DNA of 64,000 bases from Helichrysum umbraculigerum (GCA_949592205.1 CATIUR010000005.1:92567277-92631276), one strand, 5' to 3'; shown: positions 34,633 through 47,228, counted from the stretch's first letter. Notes: generated by a model not told the origin, from the letters alone. A program made the numbers and translations.

Positions 34633-37600
34633 TTAAGTCGAAGCTGTGTTCGGGGTAGAATCAGTGAATAAGTGGGGATACTTGAGTCGCATTTGGTCTT
34701 CCCGTTCCCAAGTGAATTCTGGACCACGCCGCGAATTCCACCCGACTTTGACGATGGGAATACGACTTTGTTTCAGTTGTTTGACCTCACGGTCCATAAT
34801 TTCGCCGGGTTCCTCAACGAAATGAAGTTTGTCATCGATGCGGATCTCGTCAAGGGGTATGATAAGTGTCTCGTCGGACAGACATTTCTTTAAGTTAGAA
34901 ATGTGAAAGGTAGGGTGCACGCTGCTGAGTTCCGAGGGCAGCTGCAGTCGATATGCCACTGGACCTATCCTCTCGAGGATCTCAAAAGGTCCAATGTACC
35001 TGGGATTTAATTTCCCACGTTTGCCGAATCGGATTACACCTTTCCAAGGCGATACTTTCAAAAGTACTCGGTCCCCAACCTGGAACTCGAGGGGTTTGCG
35101 TCTCACGTCAGCGTAACTTTTCTGACGATCGCGTGCGGCTTTGAGTCGGTTTTGGATTTCAACAATTTTCTCGGTGGTTTCGTGTATAAGTTCAGGACCA
35201 GTGAGTTGACTATCTCCCACTTCAGTCCAACAGATCGGTGATCGGCACTTACGACCGTACAGTGCCTCAAAAGGTGCAGCCTTAATGCTGGCGTGATAAC
35301 TGTTATTGTAGGAAAACTCACACAACGGTAGGTGTCTTTCCCAGTTGGTACCGAAATCAACTACGCAGGCTCGTAGCATATCTTCCAGTGTCTGAATAGT
35401 TCGTTCGCTCTGGTCATCGGTCTGAGGGTGGTACGCGGTACTCATATCGAGACGGGTACCCGATGATTTTTGGAGTGATTGCCAGAAGCGAGATGTGAAA
35501 CGAGCATCCCTGTCAGAGATAATCGAGATAGGGACACCATGTTGACAAACGATTTCTTTGATGTAAATTTGTGTGAGGCGTTCCATTTTGTCGGTTTCTT
35601 TGATTGCCAAGAAATGAGCCGATTTGGTGAGACGATCGACGATCACCCAAATGGTATCGCAACCGCTTGAAGACTTAGGAAGTTTGGTTATGAAATCCAT
35701 GGCAATCTGTTCCCATTTCCATTCAGGAATGTCAGGTTGTTGGAGTAAGCCGGAAGGCTTCTGGTATTCGGCTTTGACTTTTGAACAAGTAAGACACTTG
35801 CTGACGTACGTGGCAATTTCAGCTTTCATGTTCGGCCACCAATAAAACTCTTTGATCCCGTGATACATTTTATCGGATCCCGAGTGGATAGAATATTTGG
35901 ACTTGTGAGCTTCATCCATCACCAAGTCCCGCAGGTTCCCGAAACTAGGCAACCAGATTCGGTTAGAGAAGTACCTAACTCCGTTGGGTCTGATTTCGAA
36001 TTGTTTATCCATGCCTCGCAAGGCCTCGTTTTTGACATTATCGGGTTTGAGAGCTTCGAGTTGAGCGGTGAGAATCTGAATATTCAAATCGTTGTGAATG
36101 GTCATATTGAGGGCTCGGACTCGAAGTGGTTTTGTACCTTCCTTACGACTGAGAGCATCAGCAACCACGTTTGCCTTGCCTGGATGAGATTTGATCTCAC
36201 AATCGTAATCGGTGAGTAATTCAACCCACCTACGTTGTCTCATGTTAAGATCTTTTTGGTCAAAGATGTGTTGAAGACTTTTGTGGTCGGTGAACACGGT
36301 ACTTCGGGTGCCATAAAGGTAATGTCTCCAGATTTTGAGGGCGAATACCACAGCCCCTAACTCGAGGTCGTGGGTCGTATAGTTTTTCTCGTGGACTTTT
36401 AGTTGTCGGGAGGCGTAAGCAATGACCTTGTCTCGTTGCATCAACACGCAACCGAGACCTTGGTGGGAAGCATCGCAGTATACCACGAAGTCATCGGTGC
36501 CTTCGGGTAAGGATAGAATGGGTGCACTGCAAAGCTTTAGTTTCAACAGCTGAAATGCTGACTCTTGTTTATCAGTCCAATCGAACTTTTTGTCTTTCTG
36601 AGTCAGTGTTGTGAGTGGCAAGGCTATTTTTGAGAAGTTCTCGATGAATCAGCGATAATACCCCGCCAATCCCAAGAATTGGCGTACCTCAGTGGGAGTG
36701 GTTGGCGCTTGCCAGTTCTTGATGGCCTCGATTTTTTATGGGTCTACATGAATTCCCTGACTGTCAATCACGTGTCCAAGGAATTGAACGGTTTTTATCC
36801 AGAACTCACACTTAGAGAATTTGGCGTAAAGCTCCTCGTGTCTAAGTAGTTCTAGGATGGTTCTGAGGTGTTGTGCGTGTTCTTGTTCGTTTCGTGAGTA
36901 TATGAGGATGTCATCGATGAAGACAATGACAAACATGTCGAGATAAGGTTTGCACACCCGATTCATAAGGTCCATGAATACAGCCGGTGCGTTGGTTAGA
37001 CCGAATGGCATCACTTGAAATTCGTAATGCCCATAACGGGTTCTGAATGCGGTTTTTGGGATGTCGGCATCGCGTACACGCAATTGATGATAACTTGATC
37101 GAAGATCAATCATTGAATAACAGCTTGATCCTTGAAGTTGATCGAACAGATCATCGATTCGAGGAAGTGGGTATCGGTTCTTGACGGTTAGTTTGTTCAA
37201 CTCTCGGTAGTCAATACACATTCGAAATGAACCGTCTTTCTTTTTGACAAACAAGACCGGAGCTCCCCAAGGTGAAGAACTCGGTCTGATGAATCCTCTA
37301 TCCAGGAGTTCCTGTAACTGAGTAGACAACTCCTGAAGTTCGGATGGGGCTAGGCGGTACGGTGCTCGGGCCACCGGTGCGGCACCCGGCACGAGAACAA
37401 TCGAGAACTCAACCTGTCTAGGTGGAGGTAAACCAGGTAGTTCTTCTGGGAAGACTTCGGGAAAGTCTCTAACGATTGGCACATCTTCAAGTCGCTTCTC
37501 CTCCGACTTTTTCTCCGTGATGTGTGCGAGAATTGTTGGATAACCTTTTCGCAGAAATTTTCGGGTTTTTAAACACGAGATTATGTTTAGTCTCGACCCA

Positions 37601-38041
37601 CCGGTCTCCCCCTGTATGATCAAGGTTCTACCGACGGCGAGAGGGATGCGGACGATCTTATCATGACAAACAATTTCGGCCCGATTTTTGGATAACCAGT
37701 CCATACCCACGATGACGTCAAAACTTCCTAGTTCAACAGGCATAAGATCGATTGCGAAAATTTCGTCGGCTAGGTTTAAAGTGCAATTAGGTATCACACT
37801 ATCGGTTTCTATGAGTTTACCATTTGCAAGTTCTACGGTGTACTTAACATCTAAGGCCGCGGGGGTGATATCAAGTAGTGGGCAAAATTCATCAGAAATA
37901 AAGCTCCTATCGGCACCAGTATCAAATAGAATGGAAGCAGATAAGTTGTTGAGGAGGAACATACCCGAGACCACATTCGGGTCTTGACGGGCGTCCCTTG
38001 AGGTGATGACGAAGGCTCTGCTTCGGACGTTGTTGTTGCGG

Positions 38042-38082
<41 letters not shown>

Positions 38083-39081
38083 CTTCAGCTTGGGGCAGTT
38101 GTTCTTGAAATGCCCAGAATTTCCGCACCCAAAGCAGGTCTTTGGTGCATTGGTGTTGGGGGTAGGAATGATGGCTCGGCAATCCTTGGCTAGGTGCCCG
38201 AACCGTTTGCAGTTGGTGCAAGGGCAGGAACCGTCATGATGACGATTGCATTTGGAACAGTAGGGTTTGTTCCCGATGTACCCTTTCTTTATAGTAGTCC
38301 CCGATGAATAAGCCTTAACGGACTCGGGCTTTTTGTTGGTGATTTGGTTGGATGAGTTGGGGTTTCCTTCACATTTGCGTTTGTTGTTTGCAGATGGGGT
38401 TGATGTTGTGCCACGGTGGACAGAGTTTGCCGTCAGTTCATGGGCCATACGAATGGCGCTCTGAATCGTACTCTGTTTGGATGACGTTACCAGGTCTTGT
38501 AGTCTGTCGGGGAGTCCATCGACATATTTCTCGATCCTCTTGTACTAGAGATCGACCATGGATGGGCACAGAAGTGCCAGTTGGTGAAAATGGTTGGTGT
38601 ACCCGGTGATATCATCACCCTGCATTTTGTGGTTCCAGAATTCCAATTCTAGTTGTTTCAATTCATCCCTGGGGCAGTACTCGCCCCTCAACATCTCCTT
38701 CAACTCCTCCCACGGGAGTTTGTAAGCATTAGAGATACCCACAGTTTAGGCATAGGTGTTCCACCAGGTGAGAGCGGTGTCAGTGAAAGTACTAACGGAG
38801 AACTTAACCTTGTCTCCCTCCGCACAGTTGCAGATAAGAAATACAGATTCGACTTTCTCGATCCAGCGTACTAGACCGATAGCTCCCTCAGTACCTGCAA
38901 AGTTCAGAGGTTTGCAGTTCTGGAAGTCTTTGTAAGAACAGGGTTTGGGTTGTGGTCCATTAGTAGCTGTATCTTCGCTACCAGGAGTTGATGTTCGGGT
39001 AGCTAGGGCTTGAGCCACACTACGGGCAATCAGACCTGCAATTTCGGCTTCACTGAGGGTGATTTGCTGGCTAGGAGGCAT
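34633..39081 (-). pseudogene. E3 gag-pol polyprotein, single frame with four stops
   Basis: 1483 codons in one uninterrupted register from ATG 39081. In-frame stops: 38746-38748, 38545-38547, 36736-36738 and 36649-36651. Order: Gag core (KPCSYKDFQNCKPL, GAIGL.RW); three Cys-rich knuckles (about 38260-38090), the last two CCHC; a polyasparagine spacer from a GTT/AAC repeat; protease DTGAD (37909-37923); RT with FRMCIDYRELNK and active site FIDD; RNase H (YCDASHQGLG); integrase with zinc finger and D,D,E core; C-terminal chromodomain. RT has SMIDLRSSYH where E4 keeps SKIDLRSGYH, and integrase has TDDQSER instead of TDGQSER. These look like damage. No full-length protein can be made. Confidence 0.95.
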
Positions 39082-39346
39082 GATGCTGAACAAGAAAAGA
39101 ACAAGGAAAGAGGAATAAGATATTTGCATGAAATTATGATATGTCACAAGTGTAAATGATGAGATACACGATAACAGTACGAAGTGACAATCACATTTCA
39201 TTTAGATAAACAAGTTGAATACAAGATACGGGTTTTCCAAAAGATTACAGAGTAATAGTAGTACAAAAGTACCGGGAATTGTTACATCCGGTTGAATTAC
39301 ATAGGCCCTAATAAAGTAGTTAGCTGGTTACAAGTTACAGACTGAT

Positions 39347-39859
39347 CTAATATTGATGCAGATTAATCTGCTCCATCAGCGCGACAAGGCGGTCCATGGT
39401 TTCTGCTAGTCTGTTGGCTTGCCTGGCGTTGTCTTCAACCAAGGCCAGTCGTTGTACCAGTGCTCGAGAGTGATCCTCAGTCTCCTGTGAACGCTGTTCA
39501 CATTCCTCTAGTCGGTTCCTTACGAGTTCATCCGCACCTAATTCAGCGGTCATTGAATCCTGAATTATGCTTACAGAGAGGCTGGTATCCTCTTGTTCTC
39601 GCTGGAGTTGTGATATGCGGTCAAGAGCTTGGCGAAGTAGATAGGTCATCCGGTGTTGTTCCCGTTCGAGATTTTCGAGTCTTTGCTCCTGATGGCGGAG
39701 TTGGGTAGCCGACACTGGCACCGTGAGATGTGCCGAGTTCTGAAAGCTATGAACAGGATAGGGGCTGGTTCGAGGTGACCTAGTGGTCCTCCTGGCTATT
39801 TGCGGGTTTCGAGATCCTTGCGGATGAGAGCGTGACGAATTGGGTGGTGTGTTTGCCAT
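39347..39859 (-). CDS. ORF0: coiled-coil accessory protein upstream of gag (E3)
   Basis: 170 codons, intact, between the primer-binding site and gag, and 265 bp upstream of the gag ATG. The ATG has G at -3 and +4. The N-terminus begins MANTPPNSSRS and is basic, Ser/Pro/Arg-rich (about residues 1-40). From about residue 55 to the end it is heptad-rich and highly charged, predicted coiled coil (for example QRLENLEREQHRMTYLLRQ). The last 50 residues are closely matched by ORF0 of E4 (EDNARQA.RLA.T.DRL...MEQINL). There are no Cys-His knuckles, enzyme motifs or membrane segments. It is not a shadow: the same frame is conserved and open in a second, diverged element. Function is unknown; a Gag-like or RNA/particle scaffold role is only a guess. 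I do not recognise it as a named family. Confidence 0.8.
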   Translation of the reverse strand: MANTPPNSSRSHPQGSRNPQIARRTTRSPRTSPYPVHSFQNSAHLTVPVSATQLRHQEQRLENLEREQHRMTYLLRQALDRISQLQREQEDTSLSVSIIQDSMTAELGADELVRNRLEECEQRSQETEDHSRALVQRLALVEDNARQANRLAETMDRLVALMEQINLHQY

Positions 39860-40172
39860 TCCTGTGGCAGAGTGTAAGTAAGACGAGGCTAATATATATA
39901 TATATAATAGTATATAATATCCAGCCTAGTGTCTAGCACGTATCAAGTAATGGTCCGGTTCTCTCGTGGTCAGAGTCAACTAACGTATTCTTGTTCAACA
40001 TGACCATTTCAGACCTCACATCATCTTTCCTTAATTGTACATAGTTGATCAGGCTATGTTAAATTAAAGTCGTATGCTGTAATTCCTGAACCAATCATGC
40101 CTAGTAAGGAAATACTGCCTAATGGTCATAGTCTAGGCCCACTAAATGCAACCTAGTTCACTATAACCTTAG

Positions 40173-40184
40173 GCTCTGATACCA
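40173..40184 (-). other. E3 primer-binding site
   Basis: TGGTATCAGAGC on the minus strand, three bases from the 5' LTR. Initiator methionine tRNA type. Confidence 0.92.
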
Positions 40185-41966
40185 ATCTGTAACACCCCCA
40201 AATTTAATGATTTGCGGAAGCATACTTGGGTGTTACTAATCAATATACAAAGCACAAGATATACAGTAAACGACCTCTAAATGAGACGTTATAAAACGAT
40301 TTCATAGAAATATATGTTTGAAAACTTAATGTTTTCATATACAAAAATATTTCCCTAGAGTCCACGCGTATGGCGGGAGATTCTATTACATAATCAACAT
40401 GTACAAACGATAATGCTGAGAATCTCCGTTAAATGCAGTTTAGTTGAAATCATGCGACTCTGGCTATGTCCTGGAGAAATCCTACTCCATATGAGTACCT
40501 GAGAATACATGCTGAAAGGGTCAACACGAATGTTGGTGAATCTCACAGGTTTGTAAGTAATATCAGTTTTTGAACACAAGATTTCATCAGTAGTGCCCGC
40601 AGGCGTAAATCAAGTATTTGCAAATCCAGCAAATGTGAAGTAAGTAAGTTATACCGTTGCCATGAGGCTCATAATCGAAGCTTAACCCGTAAGTAATAAG
40701 TTGCTCCCGTGACATGCTCGTAACTGAGCAAGCATAAGTAACGAATAATAGTCGCCCGTTTATACAGAACGGTTCGTGGTAGCGCTACTACCCCGGGCGG
40801 GGAGGGTCATTTCCCTAATGGATCCATTAACTAGTGTTCGCGCTTAAGTCCATAACTAACGATATATGATGGAGAGACTTCTGTAAGTAGTAAATAACTC
40901 ATGCAATTCCGTTTGGTATAGTAAAATGAGTAGTTTCGTACTTGTGTTCAAGAAAAGTAAGCAATGTATCTCACCCCGTAAGTAAAACAGTAAAAGTGGG
41001 GCTGTAAGACTCACCTGAGTCGAGTAGTAAGCAGTAGCAAACAGTGAGTAGTGTGTAGGTTCTCCGAACCCGTAACCTTTAAATGCCTAAACATATAAAG
41101 TTAAGTAAGTAGATGTCTCGCAAGACCATCTAGGCTAGTTGTCTACACAACTCGTTATGTCCAAGTGTTTGTTTAGTAATCCGTTTGTAGTTTGAAAACA
41201 AGTATGGCCCGTTGGTGACGGTTTGTAATAATGATTCAAAGTGTTATCATTATATGTATCGTTGAATCAGGTTTCGTTATTTGTAAGTGTTCGACACTTA
41301 CTGTGAAAAGTATTTACAACATCTAATGACGGGGGTCCGGGGGCAGCGCCCCTGGTAGCGGGGTCCAAGGGGCGGCAGCCCCTGGCGGGGTCCAAGGGGC
41401 AGAGCCCCTGGTTGGGGTCGAGCTGCCAAGTCAGCTTGGAAAATTTTTATTCCTACTACTTTCCTTTAGTGAAAACGTATCCGAAATTTGAATTTGGAGT
41501 AAAATTAGGTGGTAAAATCTTGGTTCCGACACTTAGTAAAAATGTAAGTTTTCAAGGTTCTGGTTTGTGCGACGTCAGGTGCGACGTCGTACATGATGAC
41601 CGCGACGTTGGGAATGACGTCGCTAAATATAGTATTCGCAATTTAATGCGACGTTGCGTATTATGTCGCTATATGCGACGTTAGTTTGGTCTGCGACGTT
41701 AAGGCCTGCGTCGCTATATGCGACGTTCGCAAGTCAATGCGACGTTGTGAGGGTATTGCGACGTTTTTGACTACGTCGCAGAGAGCCCAGCGTCTCTGCG
41801 ACGTTACGGTCTGATCGGAGGTTGGTGGCCAGAAAATTGGTCGGAAAGCTTCCGTTTGGTCCAAATCTTTTACCCAACCCATTTTTGGACATTTTAAGCA
41901 TATATAAACTATAAAAACGTAAAAATGAGTAAAAACGGAGAGTTTCGGGTTTTGTCGGAAACTTAC

Positions 41967-44795
41967 TGTGACACCCGTCAAATTAGGACTAGAAATTAGT
42001 TCCTAATCATTATGTAATACATGTAGTTAGTGCTATGTATTAGGCTAATTGTATGTATCAAAAATATATATGGATGAATATATATATCAGTACTCGATTA
42101 GATTTAATCGTTCATTTTTAAATCGGCCGAATTCCGATTCAATTATACGGCGTTGGTAAAAAAATCAAGTAATTAAGTAACATGGAATTGTTATTTAATA
42201 CCCTCATAATTATTATATATTATCTTGATAATATATCAAGTATCTCGTATCGTACAAAGCAAACGTCCGCGACAAAACTATATATAAATAATGAATTATT
42301 ATTGAGATTAATAATTATTATTTACATCAGATAAAATAAAACATATTTCGTTTTATACCATTTTACTCAAACGCGACGAAACCAATTAAATTCTATCCGT
42401 CTCTCAAACATAAAACAAAGATATATTTTATATCTCGTTAAATGTTTTTTTTATAAAATACTTCCAATAAAAGTGTAAACGAATTCATTTTTAGAAATTT
42501 ATCGATTTAAAACATTTTACTACTTTTCGATCGGGTACAAAAACACGGGTCAAATATCACTCTGCGTGCACAGTGAGGCTGGACAAGATCCACAAAATGT
42601 GGATCTTGCCCGTGCAATAATACTCCCTCCGTTCCCACTTCTTCTTCTTTTTCATTTCATTCATCAATCTCTCAATCTCTCGGTTCTCTCTCAAAAATCG
42701 CAAACCACAACAACAAGTAACAAGTAACAGATTATCATCATCATTTCGTGGATCATCTTCATCATCCTCTTCGTTTTCATCATCATCACCATCTAAGCTC
42801 CATTTTAAAATTGTAAGGAATCGTTAACTTTTACTTTGTAATTTCGTATTTAAATACCTTGTATTATCATGTAGTAATGTTAGGATTGATGATTGATGGT
42901 TGATTTCGGATTTAAATATGGGTTTGGGTGAATTTTGGAATGACAGACTCGAACCAGACCTTTGAATCCGGCGGATTCATGGTGAATCCGGCGGATTCCC
43001 ACCCAGAACCAAGAACAACCCGGCGGGTGCAGTTTGTACCCGGCGCGTCCTTTAAATTATTATGAATCCGGTCGGATTCATGGGAATCCGGCGGATTCCC
43101 GCCCAGAAAACATGAATCCGGCGGATTCAATAGAATCCGGCGTATTCCCCACAAATGCCACCAATCCGGCGGATTCAAGGGAATCCGGCGGATTCAATAG
43201 AATCCGGCATATTCCCCACAAATGCCACCAATCCGGCGGACGGATTCCCCCCTTTATATTTCATGACCCGACAAATCAACAAACTAACCCTGCGAATACT
43301 AGCTAAAACAGAACAAATAATTTTTCGAAAACGTCGACGATTTCACAAGTTAAAACAGGGTAGCTTCTCGATGAAAAATTTATTATAACGGATTGAGCTC
43401 AAATTCGCACGGTTATTTGAAAACAGCCAAATGATCAAAGCTAAGTACCTTAGCCTAGTCGGTTTTAGGCCATTCGGGGTCATCTAAGGGCCGAAAATGG
43501 CAGATTACTGTTTCAGACTCGTATCAAATTTTGTAGTTTATGAAATAAAGTGTAACGGATATAATGAACTTGATTAACAACTAAACCTATACGATACGAC
43601 TTATATATGAAACACATACACTTTTATAAGCACAACAAATCATGTATAATAATAATAGTTTGAAATTATTATTACAAACCGTCACCAACGACCCGTATAC
43701 ATTTTCAAAACTCAAACATAATCGACAACCAAAGTATTTGGGCATAACTAGTTGAGGGAACAACTAGCATAGATGGTCCGTAGAGTCATCTAATCAATCA
43801 AAACCTTGCGCGTTTAATACGCCTGGCAGGTTCAATATCTAATCATTATCAAAACCTTGCGCGTCTAAGACGCCCTGCAGGTTCAGTCGTTGTAACGACA
43901 TCAAATCATTGTGAATCATTATAATTGTTGGCTAACAATTCATCAGACTCAGGTGAGTCTCATAGCCCCTATTTTAAATGCTTTTACCTAGGGGTGAGAT
44001 TCATGCTCTGTTTTGTTTTACATGTGAACGCAAGTATCAAATTATCACGTATGCTGCATGAGTTGTTTTCATCTAATCAATCAAAGTCCTCTGAAGCATA
44101 GTTCTGTTAATATGATTTAGCGTGAATGTTAGTGTATGGTACCATATGGGATTGACAATCCCCGTCCGAGTTAGCAAGCACTAACCTGTCAAACGGACGC
44201 ATTAGCATTTGTTCAAACGTATGTTGATTAGGCATACGCATAGAGGCACCCTCGATCAGGCACTTGATTGTGATCCTGACCCCTCAGTTAAGCTCAGACT
44301 ATGTGCTCATGTTAGTTGTATCAATCTTTACTTATTTGTTTTATTACAAATATTCATGTGATACCCATCAATCAATTATTTACATGCTTTGTAAATCGAA
44401 TCATTAAATCTTGTGGTTCACAAATCATATATTATCATATCAAACCCGTGAGCTCACCAGCTTTATAGCTGACCTTTTAGCATGTTATCTCAGGTACTCA
44501 GCAGTAGGTTGGACTGCCCATCAGGATACGGTAGCTCGAGTCGCATACAATCATATAATCATATAGAGATTTCCTTGCATTTCTATATTTTGTATAAATT
44601 AGATATGTATTAGAATCTCTCAAATATCTATGCGAACTCATCTTTTGTAAACCGTATGTATACTCTTATGTTAATCAATGTATTTGTAAAACGACGCATG
44701 TAGTGGTCGTTCATTATGTATCTTATGTGCTTTGTGTATTGATTAGTAGCACCCCAAAGTATGCTTCCGCCAACAGTAAATTTGGGGGTGTTACA
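41967..44795 (+). mobile_element. S1: solo LTR of a Tekay-type element (2829 bp)
   Basis: Starts TGTGACACCCGTC, ends GGGGGTGTTACA, and is flanked by CTTAC at 41962-41966 and 44796-44800. No primer-binding site, polypurine tract or internal sequence, so a full element was reduced by LTR-LTR recombination. It carries a pyrimidine-rich leader and CATCAT-rich stretch (about 42620-42800), the AATCCGGCGGATT array, and a conserved block at about 43390-43500 shared with E1 and E2. Confidence 0.95.
42964..43247. repeat. GAATCCGGCGGATTC palindrome array in S1
   Basis: About ten copies of a 15-bp near-palindrome (GAATCC-GGC-GGATTC), for example at 42964-42978, 42984-42998, 43084-43098, 43114-43128 and 43181-43195, with variants at 43064, 43133, 43162, 43200 and 43229. 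Spacing is irregular (20-80 bp). Confidence 0.93.
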
Positions 44796-45505
44796 CTTAC
44801 GCGGTGTCGGATTGAAAATCCGAAAAGATGGGAAGATAGATCGTGTCGCGGTGGTGCTTTTATTCCAAAGGCGTGGTATGATCCGAGTGTGTTTTAAGGT
44901 TGTATTTGGCGATTTAAGTGAGGTGGTGATTTGGTGCTTTTTGAGAGAAAAGAGGGAGGAAGAAAGAGAAAGAGAAGGAATTTGGGAAATGAAGAGAAAG
45001 AGAGTGAGAGTGGGAGGTTAACCTCCCATTTTCAGTCCGCGTCTCCGCGCTCCGTGTGGTGTTCGTTTCTTCCGTCGTTTAAATGTACAGTATTTATTTT
45101 ACGCACTAATTATTCTTTTAATAATACAAATTTTGTTAAGTTATTTAATTGAATTATTTTTCTAAAACTTTAAATAAATTTGGGTAGTTTGTTTTTAAGT
45201 CGCGAAATTTCAATTGTACGAAGTAGGACAATTTGTGAGTGTTATTAAGATGTTATTCCGGATGTCATATCGTTTTTAAATAAGGGTTCATGTTTATATT
45301 AAAACGTTTCACCAACGTCCGTATTTCCTGAATCGAATTACATTCGGTTTTAAAACTGTGTACGATCAAATTAAATCGTGTAACCGTATATATTGACCAA
45401 TATATAATTTGTTACATTAATTAGCCTAACACAGAACTAATTACATGTATTTACAGAGAATTAAGCACTAATTACTAGTCCTAATTTGGCAGTTGTTACA
45501 AAAGG

Positions 45506-45580
45506 GAAAGCAGTAATGATAATGTTTTTATTAAACTGCGTGTTTTTTGTCGGGCGACAATTATTTTAGGACGGAGGGAG
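45506..45580. mobile_element. Stowaway-like MITE, right part
   Basis: Continuation of 31917-32119 after E3, ending GGACGGAGGGAG and followed by TA. The terminal string is the usual Stowaway (Tc1/mariner-type) end. Confidence 0.6.
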
Positions 45581-45743
45581 TAATTAACTAATCATAAGGC
45601 GCATTTTCCCATATTTTTAATATAATAATAATCATAATCATAATAATAGAAATAATTATTTGTACTATTAATTTGCAATAAAATTTGACAATTATCTCGA
45701 TGAGGTTTATGAAACCGTAGCATATGTTTGTTATTATTATTAC

Positions 45744-46289
45744 TGAGTAAGTTTCAAATGAGTACATCAACATTGTGTGAGAATGGAAGAACTAATAGGA
45801 ATACGTCACGTGTCATAAAACTCTTTTTCCCCTACGTTTTTAAAAATTAAATATCTCACAAACGGTAAGTCGAAAAATTATAAAAATTGCACCATAAAAA
45901 TCAGTATTTTTTTCTCTTCGATTAGAGATGCGACAATATATATTTTCGACGAACTTTTTTGTTCGTTTTTCGATGGGTTTTGAAAACGAGGGTAACACAT
46001 GTGATACCATCGAGTAACACATGTGATATCAGCGAGTAACACATGTGTTACTAATTTTGTACAATTTGTAAAACCTAAAAATCAAGTCGTCGAAAGTATA
46101 CCTTGTCACATCTTTAATCGAAGAGAAAAAAATGCTACTTTTTATGGTGCAATTTTTATGATTTTTCAGCCATTCTTAAGTTATTTAATTTTTAAAACCA
46201 TGAGGGAAAATGTGTTTTATGTCACGTGACGCATTCTTATTGATTCTCGCATTCTCACAAAATTTTTCATTCTCATTTGAAACTCTCTC
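45744..46289. mobile_element. Fold-back transposon with long inverted arms (Mutator-like MITE candidate)
   Basis: Arms of roughly 200 bp are inverted copies of each other at about 80-85% by eye. For example, AATTGCACCATAAAAA on the left pairs with TTTTTATGGTGCAATTTT on the right, with TCTCTTCGATTA.AGATG near the inner ends. The centre holds three GTAACACATGTG copies (45992-46050). Possible 9-bp target duplication TATTATTAC / TATTATTAG (45735-45743, 46290-46298), weakened by the local TTA-repeat context. No coding. Confidence 0.65.
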
Positions 46290-46297
46290 TATTATTA

Positions 46298-46922
46298 GAG
46301 CACAGGGAGCGCTTGATGGGTTTCAGTGTTTAGTTCAGTGTTCAGGAGAACACTGAACTTGAACACTGAAGCAGAAAAGTGGGGTACTGGTTAATCTTGA
46401 GGTTCAGTGTTCAATTCAGTGTTCAGTTGATTATTTTATATATTTTTTTTTTGCAAATATTCAAATAATAATCAAATAAACAATAACTAATAACCCATTA
46501 AATAATAAAAGTACTTTCATAAAATTGATTTAAAGGTCTACATTAAACAAAACAAAAAAAATAAAAATTTAAACCTGCAAAAAAATGTGTGGTAATAATA
46601 TTATTTGAAGAGTAATATAATTAAATAAAAATAATATAATAAAAAATAATATAAGTAACCCCACTCATACCAACACCACCCATACAAAACCCAATCGTCT
46701 TCTTCTTCATTCTCATTTACTGTTTTTTATTCTGCAAAAACACAAGAAGATGGTGAAAGTTTGAAACTAAAAAAAAAAAAAAAGCAAAACGTTGCACCGA
46801 GCAACGTTGTGTTTCCAACGCCGAGGGAGAACGGCGGCGACGAACGGCGGAGCGGTGTGCCGAACGCCAGCCGCCGGCGTTTTCGATGCTTGAACGCCGA
46901 GGGAGAACGAGGCACTGTGCTC
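46298..46922. mobile_element. Non-autonomous PIF/Harbinger (Tourist-like) element (625 bp)
   Basis: Flanked by TTA at 46295-46297 and 46923-46925. Ends GAGCACAGGG and GCACTGTGCTC are inverted repeats (8-9 bp). TTA duplications are diagnostic of PIF/Harbinger. Inside the left end GTTCAGTGTTC recurs in both orientations; the right half has two AACGCCGAGGGAGAACG copies in a GC-rich segment. No transposase. Confidence 0.7.
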
Positions 46923-47022
46923 TTACTATCATTATTGTTATTTAATATTGTTTTTTTATGCGTGTTTACCTGTACATAAATATAGAATCTGGAATAACAG
47001 AATACTTATAGTTAAATCTTTT

Positions 47023-47228
47023 AGGGAAAATCTAACCAGTGCCCTTAGGGCACTAGTTAAGGAGCATTTAATGAAGTAAATTTTTCATAAATAATATAAA
47101 TCATAATTAATATACATGTATAATAGAAAATTAGTAAGTTTAATAAATGATTTTTGTGATATATTTGGAATGTTTTAGTAAATTTAACGAGGCTTGACAT
47201 ATGCCCTTATGGGATAAGTTAGCCAATC
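47023..47228. mobile_element. Candidate MITE with palindromic CCCTTAGGGC ends
   Basis: Left end AGTGCCCTTAGGGCACT is a palindrome. The right end (about 47190-47228) carries the related TGCCCTTATGGG in inverted overall order, with CTAAC / GTTAG nearby. Target duplication not found; boundaries approximate. Confidence 0.35.

Larger units (their letters stand above)
32120..45500 (-). mobile_element. E3: Tekay-type chromovirus (Ty3/gypsy)
   Basis: Target duplications AAAGG lie at 32115-32119 and 45501-45505. LTRs are 2479 bp each once the S1 insertion in the right one is removed, with about eleven differences noticed (about 0.4%), so it is young. Minus-strand order: 5' LTR, primer-binding site, ORF0, gag-pol in one frame, polypurine tract, 3' LTR. 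The lineage call rests on the RT/integrase sequence, the C-terminal chromodomain and the long TGTAAC LTRs. Confidence 0.95.
40188..45500 (-). repeat. 5' LTR of E3, split by solo LTR S1
   Basis: Matches 32120-34598 at a constant offset of 8068 up to 41966, and resumes at 44796 after S1. Removing S1 and one CTTAC copy leaves exactly 2479 bp, the length of the other LTR. S1 therefore arrived after E3. Confidence 0.95.

Noticed and set aside
34672..36219. Several plus-strand frames across the E3 pol region
   Set aside because: Antisense shadows of the minus-strand RNase H and integrase coding sequence.
38003..38239. Poly-Leu and poly-Gln frames opposite or shifted to the E3 gag linker
   Set aside because: Shadows of a (GTT)n repeat that encodes polyasparagine in the real frame.
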